A stretch of DNA of 64,000 nucleotides, from assembly GCA_016714365.1 (NCBI GenBank), contig JADJNH010000005.1, positions 3,076,501 through 3,140,500 on the forward strand, read 5' to 3'. Position 1 is the stretch's first letter. The number at the start of each line of letters is the position of its first letter. This document shows positions 7,899 through 17,854 of the stretch, one piece after another. The notes beneath the pieces were generated by a model. That model worked only from the letters and a program-made list of their open reading frames with translations. It did no database searches and had not been told where the DNA came from. Source of the stretch: Candidatus Vicinibacter affinis (GTDB lineage Bacteria > Bacteroidota > Bacteroidia > Chitinophagales > Saprospiraceae). The position numbers and the translations under genes are program-made.

Positions 7899-9488
7899 TT
7901 AATCCTGAAAAACAACTTGTTTAGTGACTACTTTGTCCTTTGTTCTAACTTGAGCAAGATAAATTCCTGCATTTAAATTGTGTCTCGGAATATTTACCTG
8001 ATTTGAATTTAAGTTGGTATGAGCTTTCATTAACCGACCTTCCATATCATAGAAATACACTGATTCGATTGGATTTTTATCAGAAGTTTCGAATCTCATA
8101 TTTTCACGAGCGGGATTTGGTAAAACAACCAGTCCGATTTCTTCTTCATTCACTTCTTTTAATCCCACATAAGTACATCCCAATTTTAAAGCCACACATA
8201 CTCTCGGCATCACCAATGCAAAAACTGTATCCAAATATCTGCGTGCTTTTGCAGAAGACATATCAGGATTGGTCCGAAGTCCGCTGAGGTGTAATGAATC
8301 TGCATTAAAATTTGTGCCTCTTGCTGCATTGACAGCTGTAACCACAGCCTTTAAGGTATTCAAATCCCACCAATCCCATGGAGAGCCTTGTGGAACTACT
8401 GCATTGTTGTAAATTAAAGGAATATCAAAGCCATAAAAATTATCAGTTCCCTGGATGATACTTTGCATGGTAAGAGGCAAAACAATGTTATTGGTTTTCT
8501 GAGCGGCAATCAAATCCTTTAAAGGATCATGATCCGCATTAACAGATTTCAAAATATCATTGCTGCCATATTTGTTTGCTAATTCAATGCATTTTCTAGT
8601 TCCGGTTGCATAAATCACAAATTGACCAGTTGTAGGTACAATCACAGCTCCTTCAAAATATGGAGCAAAGAAATCATTCTGACAATGTACACCAACATAG
8701 GCTGGCTCAACAGCTTCCCCATCCAACCAGGTAGAATCTCCTAATGCGCCGCCCATGTTAACACTCAATTGAAAATCTGATGAATAACCCGGATGGTTCG
8801 GCAAACAGATTGCAGCTTGAGAGGTCCCGTAAATATTTCCAAGTATGGTACTGTCAATATAGGGAGTCAGGGTTTTTGTATCGATAAATTTATCCAATAT
8901 GACTTCCCCAAAATCATTCAAACTTCCAGCTCCTAAGGATAAATATCCACCTGTTCCAATACCCCAAACACAAATTTTAGAAGGATCGATTCCATAAGGA
9001 TTTCCAGCTTCCGCAACAGATTTTTTGAAAAATCGGATACAAGATCTCGTATCTTGAATACCTCTGTATGCTGCTTGCAATAAGGAAGAGGTTCTTACAT
9101 TCTGATCTGTTGACGTTGGCAGCCAACCCAACCTATGCGTATATGTTCCCACCACAAAACCCCTTGATGTAAGATAAGCGGCAGTCGCAGTTACAGTTGA
9201 ATCAGAACGTGACCCAGTGATTTGACCATTGTACAAAGGTGGAAGAAAACTACCAGTATGTGCAATGAGCACTAAAGGCCGATCTGTTTTCGTGTCTCCC
9301 ACAGGAGTGTAAATATCAACTTTCAAGTCTTCCGGTGCAGGTGCCCCGGTAATAATCCCAATGTTTTTACCATAATCCACATTCGGAGTTCTCTGAACCC
9401 CAAACATTGGATCAAGATACCTGTTCTGTGCAAACGACAAGGACACTTGCAACAGAAAAGCAAATAATACAAAGTAATTTTTTTTCAT
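7899..9488 (-). CDS. Secreted alpha/beta-hydrolase-fold protein lacking the nucleophile Ser, T9SS type A
   Basis: A 529-residue exported protein: signal peptide MKKNYFVLFAFLLQVSLSFAQ, hydrolase-fold core, and a C-terminal sorting domain beginning LVVLPNPARENMRFE and ending YLAQVRTKDKVVTKQVVF. It shares layout with the hydrolase at 5496-6713 (NxxYLDPMFGVQRT start, VDIYTPVGDTK, GIQDTRSCIRFFKK). However, the elbow that should read G-x-S-x-G is G-I-G-T-G, with Gly at position 178, so a serine nucleophile is absent. It may be a non-catalytic binding protein. The gene begins 29 bp after the TonB-dependent receptor stop, so receptor and protein are probably co-transcribed. The substrate is unknown. 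Confidence 0.8.
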   Translation of the reverse strand: MKKNYFVLFAFLLQVSLSFAQNRYLDPMFGVQRTPNVDYGKNIGIITGAPAPEDLKVDIYTPVGDTKTDRPLVLIAHTGSFLPPLYNGQITGSRSDSTVTATAAYLTSRGFVVGTYTHRLGWLPTSTDQNVRTSSLLQAAYRGIQDTRSCIRFFKKSVAEAGNPYGIDPSKICVWGIGTGGYLSLGAGSLNDFGEVILDKFIDTKTLTPYIDSTILGNIYGTSQAAICLPNHPGYSSDFQLSVNMGGALGDSTWLDGEAVEPAYVGVHCQNDFFAPYFEGAVIVPTTGQFVIYATGTRKCIELANKYGSNDILKSVNADHDPLKDLIAAQKTNNIVLPLTMQSIIQGTDNFYGFDIPLIYNNAVVPQGSPWDWWDLNTLKAVVTAVNAARGTNFNADSLHLSGLRTNPDMSSAKARRYLDTVFALVMPRVCVALKLGCTYVGLKEVNEEEIGLVVLPNPARENMRFETSDKNPIESVYFYDMEGRLMKAHTNLNSNQVNIPRHNLNAGIYLAQVRTKDKVVTKQVVFQD

Positions 9489-9517
9489 AATATTGATTTA
9501 AAATTTTCTAAAATAAT

Positions 9518-12343
9518 TTAATTTTTGAATTCATACAAAATGCTGAAATAAGCAAGCCTACCCACTAATGGGCCACCGTATGTCTGATATGATTTTTGGT
9601 TAAAAACATTTGAAGCGCCTAATTTGAAAGTAAGGTCTCTTGGTTTCCAGTTCCAATTTACTTGTGCGTCTGTAAGATTGTAGCTTGATATAAATCCGGT
9701 AAATTGTGGTGATCCCTCAAATTGAAATCCCTGAATCCATTTATAGTTGACATTAAATCCGATATTTTTTAATCCAAACAAACTCATGTCTCTGGCACTC
9801 AATCCGATGTTGTATTTATTTTCTGGCGTATTGAATGCTGGAATAATTGGGTCATCTGACTGAGTGTTCAAGACATTCCAGGAATAATTTCCCTTAAGCA
9901 CATATTTTTCGCGAAAAAAATAATTGGCTCCAATTGAAAATCCCTGAGAGGTGACTATATCGGTTGCATTAGAAGATATACGATAAGCCTGTACGGTAGT
10001 TGGTAAAGCTGATCCCTGAGGAATAAAAGCATCTACCCCCAATTGATAACCAATAAAATCCTTATATCTGCTGAAATAGTAACCCATGTCCAAAAACAAA
10101 CTGTTGAATAAGGTAGTGCGATATCCCATTTCAAAAGTTTTTACTTGCTCCGGTCTTATGGGAGGTACATTAAAATAAACCAACGTATCTCTTAAACCGC
10201 TGTTTAAAAAGTCAACAAATGAAGGAACTGTAATTAGATTATTAATGCCATTAATATTTCCTCGAAGAATTGCCCTGCCAACGTTGTAATTCAAATATTG
10301 ATCTGTCAAGGTAGGATTTCTGATAGCAGATGAAAATGAAATTCTTAGATAATTATTTTTGGATGGCTGGTACACTATTGAAGCCGCAGGAGAAAATAAG
10401 TAATCAAAATTTTGATGCTTATCCATCCTTGCAGTTAAATTTAGTTTCAACTTATTTTCCAAAAAGGAAAAGGTAGGACCAAAATAGATTCCCCATTCAT
10501 GGGTTTTGATATCTGCACTTCCTGTATCCAGCAAGATTGAGCCTTTAGAATTAGGTAAATATAAGCGTCCACTAAATCCTGTGGTAATGTCAAGATCTGA
10601 AATCCAATCGTTGGTAAGCAGGTCTTTAAAAACATATTCACCTTGACTGTGAATAAGGGCCGAATGATCATAAAATCTAGTTCCTCCTTCAGAATTTGCA
10701 AGGCGGGTGGTTATGTCTGTAAATGCAGAATCAAATGCACTTGTTCCCGGTTGATAGTATGCGTTTGTTTTAATGATGGCATTTGGCAAATTTGCTACGT
10801 TTTGTGCTTGCGCATGCCAGACTACTAAAGAGTCAGTGATGCCATTTGTAAAATTATCAATGGCAGTTTTGTATTCATTTGGCCTACCCAGGTAATCTGA
10901 AATTTTTGGATATCCTTCCATTGCTCTAATCTTTGGTGCGATATTCACGGACCAAAAATTACTGTAGGCCGTCAACCAACTAAAATTATTACTGGATCTT
11001 TGTTGTAATTGCAAAGCAGTAAAGTAAGGATCATAAGAATCTCCTGCATCTTCATGGGTCGCATAAAATCTTAAAAAATAATGATCCTTTTTTTGCAATT
11101 CCAAGCGGTGTTGATAAAACTTTATATTTTTTAAACTGAAGCGGTTATCTCCTTGGAACACGGTAGTTCCACCACCAAAACCAGAGGACATAATTATTTC
11201 CGGTGAATCAAAACTTCTACCTGGGTTTAACCTCCAATGCAAAGCCAGATTAGTTTTAATATTGTAGGAATTGTAGTCTACCAAATCTTTCTCTCGATAC
11301 CCTTTTCTATGAAAAATGTTTAACCCTGGATATGTGATCAGTGCACTTCTGAAATCAAAATCTGACTGGTATTCATCTCCATAAATATTTACGGCATCAT
11401 AACCGCCCGGATTACTTTTTTTAGAAATAGATTCGTAGACAGGTTCTGTATTGTCTGCCTCCCAATCATTTGCTCTGAAGTAGAAAAAGTTAAGTTTGTA
11501 GGCAAAAACATCTTTCCCCTTTTTATTTCGAAAGGATTCTGCCCAACGCACCCCACCTTCAAACAAATTGCGTTCTCCAATTTTACTAAAAGCAGAAAGA
11601 CCTTTATGAAGAAATGGACTTTTGGTTTCCATACTTATCACTCCATTAAACGCATTAGGTCCATAGAAAGCGGAACTGGCTCCAACAATCAAGTCTACTT
11701 TCAACACATCTAATTCGGAAGCACCCAAAAAATTTCCAAGGGAAAAATTAAGACCAGGTGATTGATTATCGACGCCATCAATCAATTGCAAAGATCTTAC
11801 AGGATTGGTACTGTTGAATCCTCTTGTGTTGATAATAGTAAAACCAAGACTTGCAGTGGTGAGATCTACATCTTTGAGGCTTCCCAGGCCGGAATAAAAG
11901 TTGGCCGCCGGAGTTTCTTTTATGGCAAGCAAGTCCATTGATTCCACGGTTAGGGGGGAGGATTTTTGTTTATCGCTGATTCGTTGACCAGTAATTTCTA
12001 CTACTTCAATCTGAATGGATTCTTCTTCCATGCTGATGTTCACAGATTTATTCGCCTCCGTATATGGAAATTCAATTGTGGCATAGCCACTGTATCGCAA
12101 TTCGAGGACCAGTGGTAGCGGAATCGAAGTTTTCAAAACAAAGGCACCTTCATAGTCAGAAATTGTTCCCTCAGAGGTCCCTTTGACGATTACAGTAGCT
12201 CCGATCAAGGGTTCTCCCGATTTGGAATCGCGCAAAACCCCTTTAACGATATTTTGCCCCTGAAGAGCATGTATAGAACTGATTAATAACCCAATAAAAA
12301 TTAAATATAATTTTAATACTTTAAAATTATTCAGATTGGCCAT
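9518..12343 (-). CDS. TonB-dependent receptor with carboxypeptidase-like regulatory domain
   Basis: A 941-residue outer-membrane active transporter. In order: signal peptide ending near HALQGQ (residue 30), a carboxypeptidase-D regulatory-like domain (VKGVLRDSKSGEPLIGATV, about 33-115), a plug domain (LKDVDLTTASLGFTIINTRGF ... LQLIDGVDNQSPG, about 135-245) and a C-terminal beta-barrel rich in aromatic strand ends. No SusD partner lies next to it; instead a GT2 gene is upstream (149 bp) and an unusual T9SS hydrolase-fold protein downstream (29 bp). The ligand cannot be read from the sequence. Confidence 0.93.
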   Translation of the reverse strand: MANLNNFKVLKLYLIFIGLLISSIHALQGQNIVKGVLRDSKSGEPLIGATVIVKGTSEGTISDYEGAFVLKTSIPLPLVLELRYSGYATIEFPYTEANKSVNISMEEESIQIEVVEITGQRISDKQKSSPLTVESMDLLAIKETPAANFYSGLGSLKDVDLTTASLGFTIINTRGFNSTNPVRSLQLIDGVDNQSPGLNFSLGNFLGASELDVLKVDLIVGASSAFYGPNAFNGVISMETKSPFLHKGLSAFSKIGERNLFEGGVRWAESFRNKKGKDVFAYKLNFFYFRANDWEADNTEPVYESISKKSNPGGYDAVNIYGDEYQSDFDFRSALITYPGLNIFHRKGYREKDLVDYNSYNIKTNLALHWRLNPGRSFDSPEIIMSSGFGGGTTVFQGDNRFSLKNIKFYQHRLELQKKDHYFLRFYATHEDAGDSYDPYFTALQLQQRSSNNFSWLTAYSNFWSVNIAPKIRAMEGYPKISDYLGRPNEYKTAIDNFTNGITDSLVVWHAQAQNVANLPNAIIKTNAYYQPGTSAFDSAFTDITTRLANSEGGTRFYDHSALIHSQGEYVFKDLLTNDWISDLDITTGFSGRLYLPNSKGSILLDTGSADIKTHEWGIYFGPTFSFLENKLKLNLTARMDKHQNFDYLFSPAASIVYQPSKNNYLRISFSSAIRNPTLTDQYLNYNVGRAILRGNINGINNLITVPSFVDFLNSGLRDTLVYFNVPPIRPEQVKTFEMGYRTTLFNSLFLDMGYYFSRYKDFIGYQLGVDAFIPQGSALPTTVQAYRISSNATDIVTSQGFSIGANYFFREKYVLKGNYSWNVLNTQSDDPIIPAFNTPENKYNIGLSARDMSLFGLKNIGFNVNYKWIQGFQFEGSPQFTGFISSYNLTDAQVNWNWKPRDLTFKLGASNVFNQKSYQTYGGPLVGRLAYFSILYEFKN

Positions 12344-12491
12344 TTGGTTGTTTTGTAGAATATTGTTGGTTTCTAATGCAATTTGAGAAAATTAAGAGAA
12401 TCCACCAAATCTTTGGCTTAAATTTTTAAATGTTTGAAGAAATTAAGATATTATATATTTTATTAATATGTAAAAAATGAATTCGCAAAAC

Positions 12492-13379
12492 TTATTTCTC
12501 GCGTTTATGTCGGATAAACACTCCAAGTTTCATCAATTGTAAAAAAAACAATGATGGATTTCTACTGAGTAAATTTCTGGTGATCAATCTTTCAAAAAAG
12601 GAGTACAAAAAAAGATATAAACCATCCAATTTAAAATTAGATAATTTAAGTGCCATTATTTCGAGAGGCGTTCCTATCTTTTTTCCTATTTTATTCAAGT
12701 GATGCAGGTTCCCAACTGCCTGATTTGATTTACTCAGAAAACTATTAGCCTCATCAAGTCCTGAATGGATAACAGGATTGGCAAGATGCAGAATACTTAT
12801 CCCATTCAGTTCAAGAAGCTTTGCCCATAAAGAGTCTTCATGTCCATAATGATGCAAGGACTCTTCAAAAGGGAATTGTTTGATAATGGTTTTTGGGACA
12901 ATAAAATTGTTGGAATGAAACGAAAGATAAGGATGCAGATTACGAATTTCAGGTGATTTGGATTCTACTTTAATTCCATATTTCCAATGCAGTAGCAAGT
13001 TATGACTTTCAGGTGGCAACTGATTGTAAATTCTTCCACCAGATAACACCACTTTTTGATTGAGATAAGGTAAATAATTTTGAATGAAAAGAAAATCAAT
13101 CAAATGACTGTCACCATCTAAAAAAAGCAAAAAAGGAAATTTAGCCATGTCAGCCAATGTATTTCTTACTACAGAACGTCCACTGTTCTTTGGAAGAATT
13201 ACATATCTGATATTTTGTTCATTTGCTATGCCTGTATTTATTTCCTGAAAAGATGGATGAGATCCGTCATCCAAGGCTATGATTTCAAATTCTATGTCCG
13301 CAGTCTGGAAAGCAGAAGTAAGGTCAGCTACTAATCTTCTGACATCTTCATTGTAAACTGTTATTAAACCTGAGATCAC
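12492..13379 (-). CDS. GT2 family glycosyltransferase
   Basis: A 295-residue protein with a GT-A fold. Seen: LITVYNEDVRRLV at the N-terminus, IIALDDGSH, NSGRSVVRN, and the metal-binding FLDGDSH (the DxD equivalent). It looks cytoplasmic or peripherally membrane-bound, with hydrophobic segments near the end (LYLFLYSFFERL). The first codon is GTG (13377-13379). It diverges from mqnE across 128 bp. The product glycan is unknown; cell-envelope polysaccharide is the usual use. Confidence 0.87.
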   Translation of the reverse strand: MISGLITVYNEDVRRLVADLTSAFQTADIEFEIIALDDGSHPSFQEINTGIANEQNIRYVILPKNSGRSVVRNTLADMAKFPFLLFLDGDSHLIDFLFIQNYLPYLNQKVVLSGGRIYNQLPPESHNLLLHWKYGIKVESKSPEIRNLHPYLSFHSNNFIVPKTIIKQFPFEESLHHYGHEDSLWAKLLELNGISILHLANPVIHSGLDEANSFLSKSNQAVGNLHHLNKIGKKIGTPLEIMALKLSNFKLDGLYLFLYSFFERLITRNLLSRNPSLFFLQLMKLGVFIRHKREK

Positions 13380-13507
13380 TGTTCAAAAGTAAAGGAATTT
13401 CTCAGAATACCACTCATTCGCTTTCATAATTTCAAGGTTCAAAAATTCCGAATCTGATAACCAATTTGAATTAAAACTGTTTACTTTGCATTCACTAGAT
13501 CAATTAA

Positions 13508-14701
13508 ATGAACCTAATAGAAAATCATCCGGACCACCTCGTTGAAGCAGAAAAAGACGTAAGATTGGTGGAAATTGCCCATGCGGTATATGAAGAAAAT
13601 AGAATTTCTACAAATGATGCTGAGTATCTCTATGAAAATGCATCACTTTCATTTTTAGGGGTTTTGGCAAACGAGATAAAGTCTAGAAGACATGGAGACA
13701 AAGTTTTTTTTAACCGTAATTTTCATGTAGAGCCTACCAATATTTGTGTTTACTCTTGTAGTTTTTGTTCTTACTCCAGGTTAATTAAACAAAGAAGCCA
13801 GGGGTGGGAATATACCCATGAGGAAATCATGGATATCATAAGATCTTTTGATAACAAGGAGGTTACTGAAGTTCATGTAGTAGGAGGAGTCATGCCTCAA
13901 TATGATATGGCTTTTTACACCAAGCTATTCAGGGAGGTTAAAGAGCATCGGCCAGCGCTGCACCTTAAAGCTCTTACCCCTGTAGAGTATCATTACATCT
14001 TCAAGAAGGCAAAGCTATCTTATGAAGAAGGGATGGCAGAAATAAAGGCCTCAGGAGTTGACTCATTACCAGGGGGTGGGGCTGAAATATTTGATGAAGA
14101 AATCAGAGAGAAAATTGCCGGTGGAAAATGTAGTTCTGATGAGTGGCTAAGAATTCATGAGATCTGGCATCAGTTAGGAATGAAATCTAATGCCACCATA
14201 CTTTATGGGCATATAGAGACCTTTGCCCACCGAGTTGACCACATGGATAGATTAAGAAAGCTCCAGGATAAGACAGGAGGATTTCAAACATTTATCCCAT
14301 TAAAGTTCCGCAACCAGGACAACGAAATGTCTCACCTACCTGAAGTAAGTATCATTGAAGATTTACGTAATTATGCCATATCGAGAATTTTTCTGGACAA
14401 CTTTGATCATATAAAAGCTTATTGGCCCATGCTGGGACGAAATCAGGCACAACTTGCTCTTAGTTTTGGGGTAGATGATATTGATGGAACCATTGATGAC
14501 ACTACAAAAATTTATTCTATGGCAGGGTCAGAAGAACAATCTCCATCACTCTCAACTGTTGAATTGGTTAAATTAATCAAAGCTGTCAATAAAAAACCAA
14601 TTGAAAGAGATTCACTTTACAATGAGCTCAAAGACTACAGTGACACAAAGTTTGATGAAGACAATGAATTCAGAGGATATTTAGATTTACCCGTTTTGTA
14701 A
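13508..14701 (+). CDS. mqnE: Aminodeoxyfutalosine synthase (radical SAM)
   Basis: A 397-residue radical-SAM enzyme of the futalosine menaquinone pathway, joining 3-[(1-carboxyvinyl)oxy]benzoate (the MqnA product) to an adenosyl radical. The [4Fe-4S] motif C-x3-C-x2-C is at Cys80, Cys84 and Cys87 (CVYSCSFC). LPGGGAEIFDEEIREKI, SNATILYGHIETFAHRVDHM and DNFDHIKAYWPMLG identify MqnE rather than its sister MqnC. It precedes a histidine phosphatase (3-bp gap) and mqnA, an apparent operon. MqnB, MqnC and MqnD are not in the window. Confidence 0.93.
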   Translation: MNLIENHPDHLVEAEKDVRLVEIAHAVYEENRISTNDAEYLYENASLSFLGVLANEIKSRRHGDKVFFNRNFHVEPTNICVYSCSFCSYSRLIKQRSQGWEYTHEEIMDIIRSFDNKEVTEVHVVGGVMPQYDMAFYTKLFREVKEHRPALHLKALTPVEYHYIFKKAKLSYEEGMAEIKASGVDSLPGGGAEIFDEEIREKIAGGKCSSDEWLRIHEIWHQLGMKSNATILYGHIETFAHRVDHMDRLRKLQDKTGGFQTFIPLKFRNQDNEMSHLPEVSIIEDLRNYAISRIFLDNFDHIKAYWPMLGRNQAQLALSFGVDDIDGTIDDTTKIYSMAGSEEQSPSLSTVELVKLIKAVNKKPIERDSLYNELKDYSDTKFDEDNEFRGYLDLPVL

Positions 14702-14704
14702 AAA

Positions 14705-15322
14705 ATGTATCCAAAGGAAGTATATTTTATCAGGCATGGCGAAACCGAGCAAAACAAACTTGGTATTGTGCAAGGAAGTGGGATAGATTCTGAATTGAAT
14801 ACCTTGGGATTAATTCAAGGTGAGTCGTTTTATAAAAATTTCTGTGATAAAAATTTTGACCTGGTTATTGCCTCGGACATGCAAAGAGCATACCAGACCA
14901 TCCAATTTTTTGAACATCAGCAAAGAATTATTGAAAGAGATCCACGAATAAAAGAAATTTGCTGGGGAGAACATGAAGGAAAACAAGGTGATCCGGACCT
15001 TTTAATAAAATACTATAAAATTATTGATAGTTGGAAATCCGGAGATTACCATGCCAGTGCCCTATTTGGAGAAAGCGCTGCAAAATTAGAAGCCAGACTG
15101 GTTGAATTTCTAGCAGACCTTGAATGCAGAGAAGCGAAGAGAGTACTTGTATGTACTCATGGCAGAACTTTGCGCGCCCTGGTATGCAAATTAAAGAATT
15201 GGCCTTTGTCCAGAATGGAAGAAATTGAACACTCAAACGCAGGTTTATACCATGGTTTTTACAATGGACATTCGTGGGAATTAATTAAAGAAAACTATAC
15301 TGAACATCTTAATGGAATCTAA
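14705..15322 (+). CDS. Histidine phosphatase family protein
   Basis: A 205-residue member of the phosphoglycerate-mutase-like phosphatases. The catalytic motif is FIRHGETEQNK (phosphohistidine in RHG, near residue 9). Supporting features are an Arg in ASDMQRAYQT, an acidic ICWGEHEG, and the second His in LVCTHGRTLRAL. It is enclosed by menaquinone genes: the start is 3 bp after mqnE and the end overlaps mqnA by 11 bp. The substrate is unknown. A role in the pathway is only a suggestion from context, because this family also includes cobalamin, nucleotide and sugar phosphatases. Confidence 0.87.
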   Translation: MYPKEVYFIRHGETEQNKLGIVQGSGIDSELNTLGLIQGESFYKNFCDKNFDLVIASDMQRAYQTIQFFEHQQRIIERDPRIKEICWGEHEGKQGDPDLLIKYYKIIDSWKSGDYHASALFGESAAKLEARLVEFLADLECREAKRVLVCTHGRTLRALVCKLKNWPLSRMEEIEHSNAGLYHGFYNGHSWELIKENYTEHLNGI

Positions 15323-16073
15323 TCATAAATACAGGCTTATTTCGGTAGAATACCTTAATGCGCTTCCATTTATACATGCTTTTACAAATTCTCCTTTGCT
15401 TAGTCAGTTTGATATTCAAACGGGAACTCCAAAAGAGTGTGCTGAATCTCTGTTAAATGATCATGCTGAAATAGCACTGCTTCCGATAGGAGCCTTAAAT
15501 CAATTTGAAAACCTTCATCTGGTTTCAGAATATTGTATTGGTTGTGATGGTGAAGTCAGAACGGTATGTATTTTTTCGGATCTTGAATTTGAGGACATTA
15601 AAACAATTAAAGAGGACCCGGATTCAAGAACTTCAAATTTATTATTGCACACTTTGAATACCCATTTTTGGGCGTCCAAAGAGATACAATTATTGGTAAA
15701 TGGTCAACAAACCGAAGATGCTGATGGATATTTAATCATTGGAGATCGGGCTTTTGAAGCAGAAAAGAAATACCGATATAAATATGACCTTGGAAAAATC
15801 TGGAAAGAGCTCACTGGTTACCCTTTTACTTTTGCTATATGGGTCAGTAAAACTAAAATTCCTAATGAGGTGATCCAATCATTTAATCAATGCATAAAAG
15901 ATTTTCTTTCAAATGAAAAAAACCTTGAAAAGATCTTAGCAGATTACCCTTTAAATCTTGGCCTCAAGGAATATTATTCAAAAAATATTTCATACAAATT
16001 TGATCAAAAGAAAAGAGATGCGCTTACTCATTTCTTCAAACTGTTGGGGCTATCACTGCCCGTTAACATTTAG
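15312..16073 (+). CDS. mqnA: Chorismate dehydratase, menaquinone synthesis
   Basis: A 253-residue periplasmic-binding-protein-like enzyme dehydrating chorismate in the first step of the futalosine pathway. The start is typical: RLISVEYLNALPFIHAF. It also shows IALLPIGALNQFENL, CIGCDGEVRTVCIFS, LIIGDRAFEAEKKYRYKYDLGKIWKELTGYPFTFAIWV and a C-terminal helical lobe ending in YKFDQKKRDALTHFF. No signal peptide is visible, as expected for the enzyme rather than a binding protein. It overlaps the histidine phosphatase by 11 bp, indicating translational coupling. The stop is followed by 206 A+T-rich bases before dnaA. Confidence 0.92.
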   Translation: MESNHKYRLISVEYLNALPFIHAFTNSPLLSQFDIQTGTPKECAESLLNDHAEIALLPIGALNQFENLHLVSEYCIGCDGEVRTVCIFSDLEFEDIKTIKEDPDSRTSNLLLHTLNTHFWASKEIQLLVNGQQTEDADGYLIIGDRAFEAEKKYRYKYDLGKIWKELTGYPFTFAIWVSKTKIPNEVIQSFNQCIKDFLSNEKNLEKILADYPLNLGLKEYYSKNISYKFDQKKRDALTHFFKLLGLSLPVNI

Positions 16074-16279
16074 GCAGGCAGGTTAAATAATTTATTAGAA
16101 AATTACACATACTAATTAAACTTAATATTTAAATTTAGATCTTTCAAATATTTAAATTTTAATATTCCAAGTTTTTGGTAAAAATCTAAGATATATTAGG
16201 GAATCCAAATATTTTTTAACATTTTTGCAGCATATCCTAAACTGGTTCAGTTTTTATTGTTTTCATATACCAATTTATA

Positions 16280-17689
16280 ATGAGTCAAGACCATGTTGCT
16301 ACTTGGAGCCAGGTACTGGAATCGGTGCGCAGGTCTTTATCGCCTAAACATTACAATACATGGTTCTCTCCCATAAAGCCGGTAAAACTTGAAGGGAAGG
16401 TATTGACATTGGAGGTTCCAAATGAATTTTTTCTTTCTCATTTGGAAACCCATTATTTAAGCATTTTAAAAGAGGCTCTGATAGGTTCTCTTGGTCAAAG
16501 GGCAAAACTTGAATACCGAATTGCTGTAGACGATTATAAAAAACCGGGAGTTGAAAGAAAGGAGTTAAAAGGAGAACATAAAGACTCCAAAGAAAGTGGT
16601 CCATCCGGAATTACAAACCCATTTGTTATACCTGGAATAAAAAAACATCATGTAGACTCTAATCTAAATCCTCATTATCAATTCGAAAATTTTATTGAAG
16701 GCCATTGCAACCGCGTTGCCCGTCAGGCAGGTATTCAGATTTGCCAAAAGCCGGGAGATCTGTTTAACCCTCTTGTTATCTTTGGTGACGTTGGTTTGGG
16801 TAAAACCCATCTTATGCAAGCCATCGGCAATGCCATTCTAAAAAAATATCCAAAGCTGCAGGTCATATACCTAACTTCTGATAAGTACACCAACCTATTT
16901 ATTCAGTCTATCAGAAATAACAGTATATCTGATTTTTCAAATTTTTTCAATTCTGTTGATGTCCTCATTATTGATGACATTCAGTACTTCGCCGGAAAAG
17001 CAGGAACTCAGGAAATATTTTTTCACTTGTTTAATCAAATGCATCAAAACAAGAAGCAAATAATCATGGGTTCTGATCGTGCACCAAAGGACCTTAAGGA
17101 AATAGATGATCGATTGATCAGCAGATTTAAATGGGGAGCTTCACTCGAACTCATGAGTCCAGATTATGAAACTTTGATGGCAATTCTCGAGTCCAAACTT
17201 GAAGAAAAAGACCTGAGTCTTCCCAAGAATATTAAAGAATTGATTTGCCACAACATGAAAACCAGCATAAGAGAAATTGAAGGACTGCTGGTAAATTTAA
17301 AGCTGCACGCAACGCTTAATCCTCAGGAAATTACTGTAGAACTTGTGAAAGATATCTTGGCTAGTTTTTCAAATAAAGTATCACAAGAAATAACCATTGA
17401 ATCCATTACCAAAATTGTTGCTGAACATCTTAAAATACCAATTGCCAGTATTCAAGGTAAAGGCAGACAACGCAATATTGTCCAAGCAAGACAACTGTCC
17501 ATGTATTTTTCAAAAAGATTGGCAAATAAGCCACTCTCGGTGATTGGAGACGCTTTCGGTGGTAAGGACCACAGCACTGTAATCTATTCTTGTGAAACGG
17601 TTGAAAACTTGATGCAGACCGATAAAAACTTTGAAGACCTGACGCACAAGCTCGAAAAGATCATCATCAAAAGCCTGGGACTTAAATAG
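16280..17689 (+). CDS. dnaA: Chromosomal replication initiator DnaA
   Basis: A 469-residue AAA+ initiator. Domain I is at 1-80 (WSQVLESVRRSLSPKHYNTWFSPIKP), with a short charged linker at about 95-120. The AAA+ core has Walker A GDVGLGKTH (about 169-177), Walker B VLIIDD (about 228-233) and the sensor region SDRAPKDLKEIDDRLISRFKWG. Domain IV (about 370-469) has RQLSMYFSKRLANKPLSVIGDAFGGKDHSTVIY, the DNA-binding signature. The preceding 206 bp and following 300 bp show no cluster of TTATCCACA boxes, so this copy is not obviously beside the origin. Neither dnaN nor recF is adjacent. Confidence 0.97.
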   Translation: MSQDHVATWSQVLESVRRSLSPKHYNTWFSPIKPVKLEGKVLTLEVPNEFFLSHLETHYLSILKEALIGSLGQRAKLEYRIAVDDYKKPGVERKELKGEHKDSKESGPSGITNPFVIPGIKKHHVDSNLNPHYQFENFIEGHCNRVARQAGIQICQKPGDLFNPLVIFGDVGLGKTHLMQAIGNAILKKYPKLQVIYLTSDKYTNLFIQSIRNNSISDFSNFFNSVDVLIIDDIQYFAGKAGTQEIFFHLFNQMHQNKKQIIMGSDRAPKDLKEIDDRLISRFKWGASLELMSPDYETLMAILESKLEEKDLSLPKNIKELICHNMKTSIREIEGLLVNLKLHATLNPQEITVELVKDILASFSNKVSQEITIESITKIVAEHLKIPIASIQGKGRQRNIVQARQLSMYFSKRLANKPLSVIGDAFGGKDHSTVIYSCETVENLMQTDKNFEDLTHKLEKIIIKSLGLK

Positions 17690-17823
17690 GATTATCTTCT
17701 TCTGCTTTACTATTATCTATCTCAATATTAAGAAGTTATACATACATATTAGTTAACATGTAAAGTTCGTTGCTCGCAGTTTGAAATAAAAGCCCTGTCA
17801 TTTACCTTATTTCAACGATAATT

Positions 17824-17854
17824 TTTGTGATGTAGTAAGAATTTTATACTTTTG
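17824..17854 (+). promoter_or_regulatory. Consensus Bacteroidota promoter before the tRNA-Ser half array
   Basis: TTTG at 17824-17827, exactly 19 bp, then TACTTTTG at 17847-17854, matching the -33/-7 consensus of the Bacteroidota housekeeping sigma factor (TTTG, TAnnTTTG). It reads rightward into the leader and the tRNA-Ser half-repeat array. No similarly good box lies just before the intact tRNA-Ser, so this may be the promoter for the whole array plus tRNA (inference). Confidence 0.7.
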
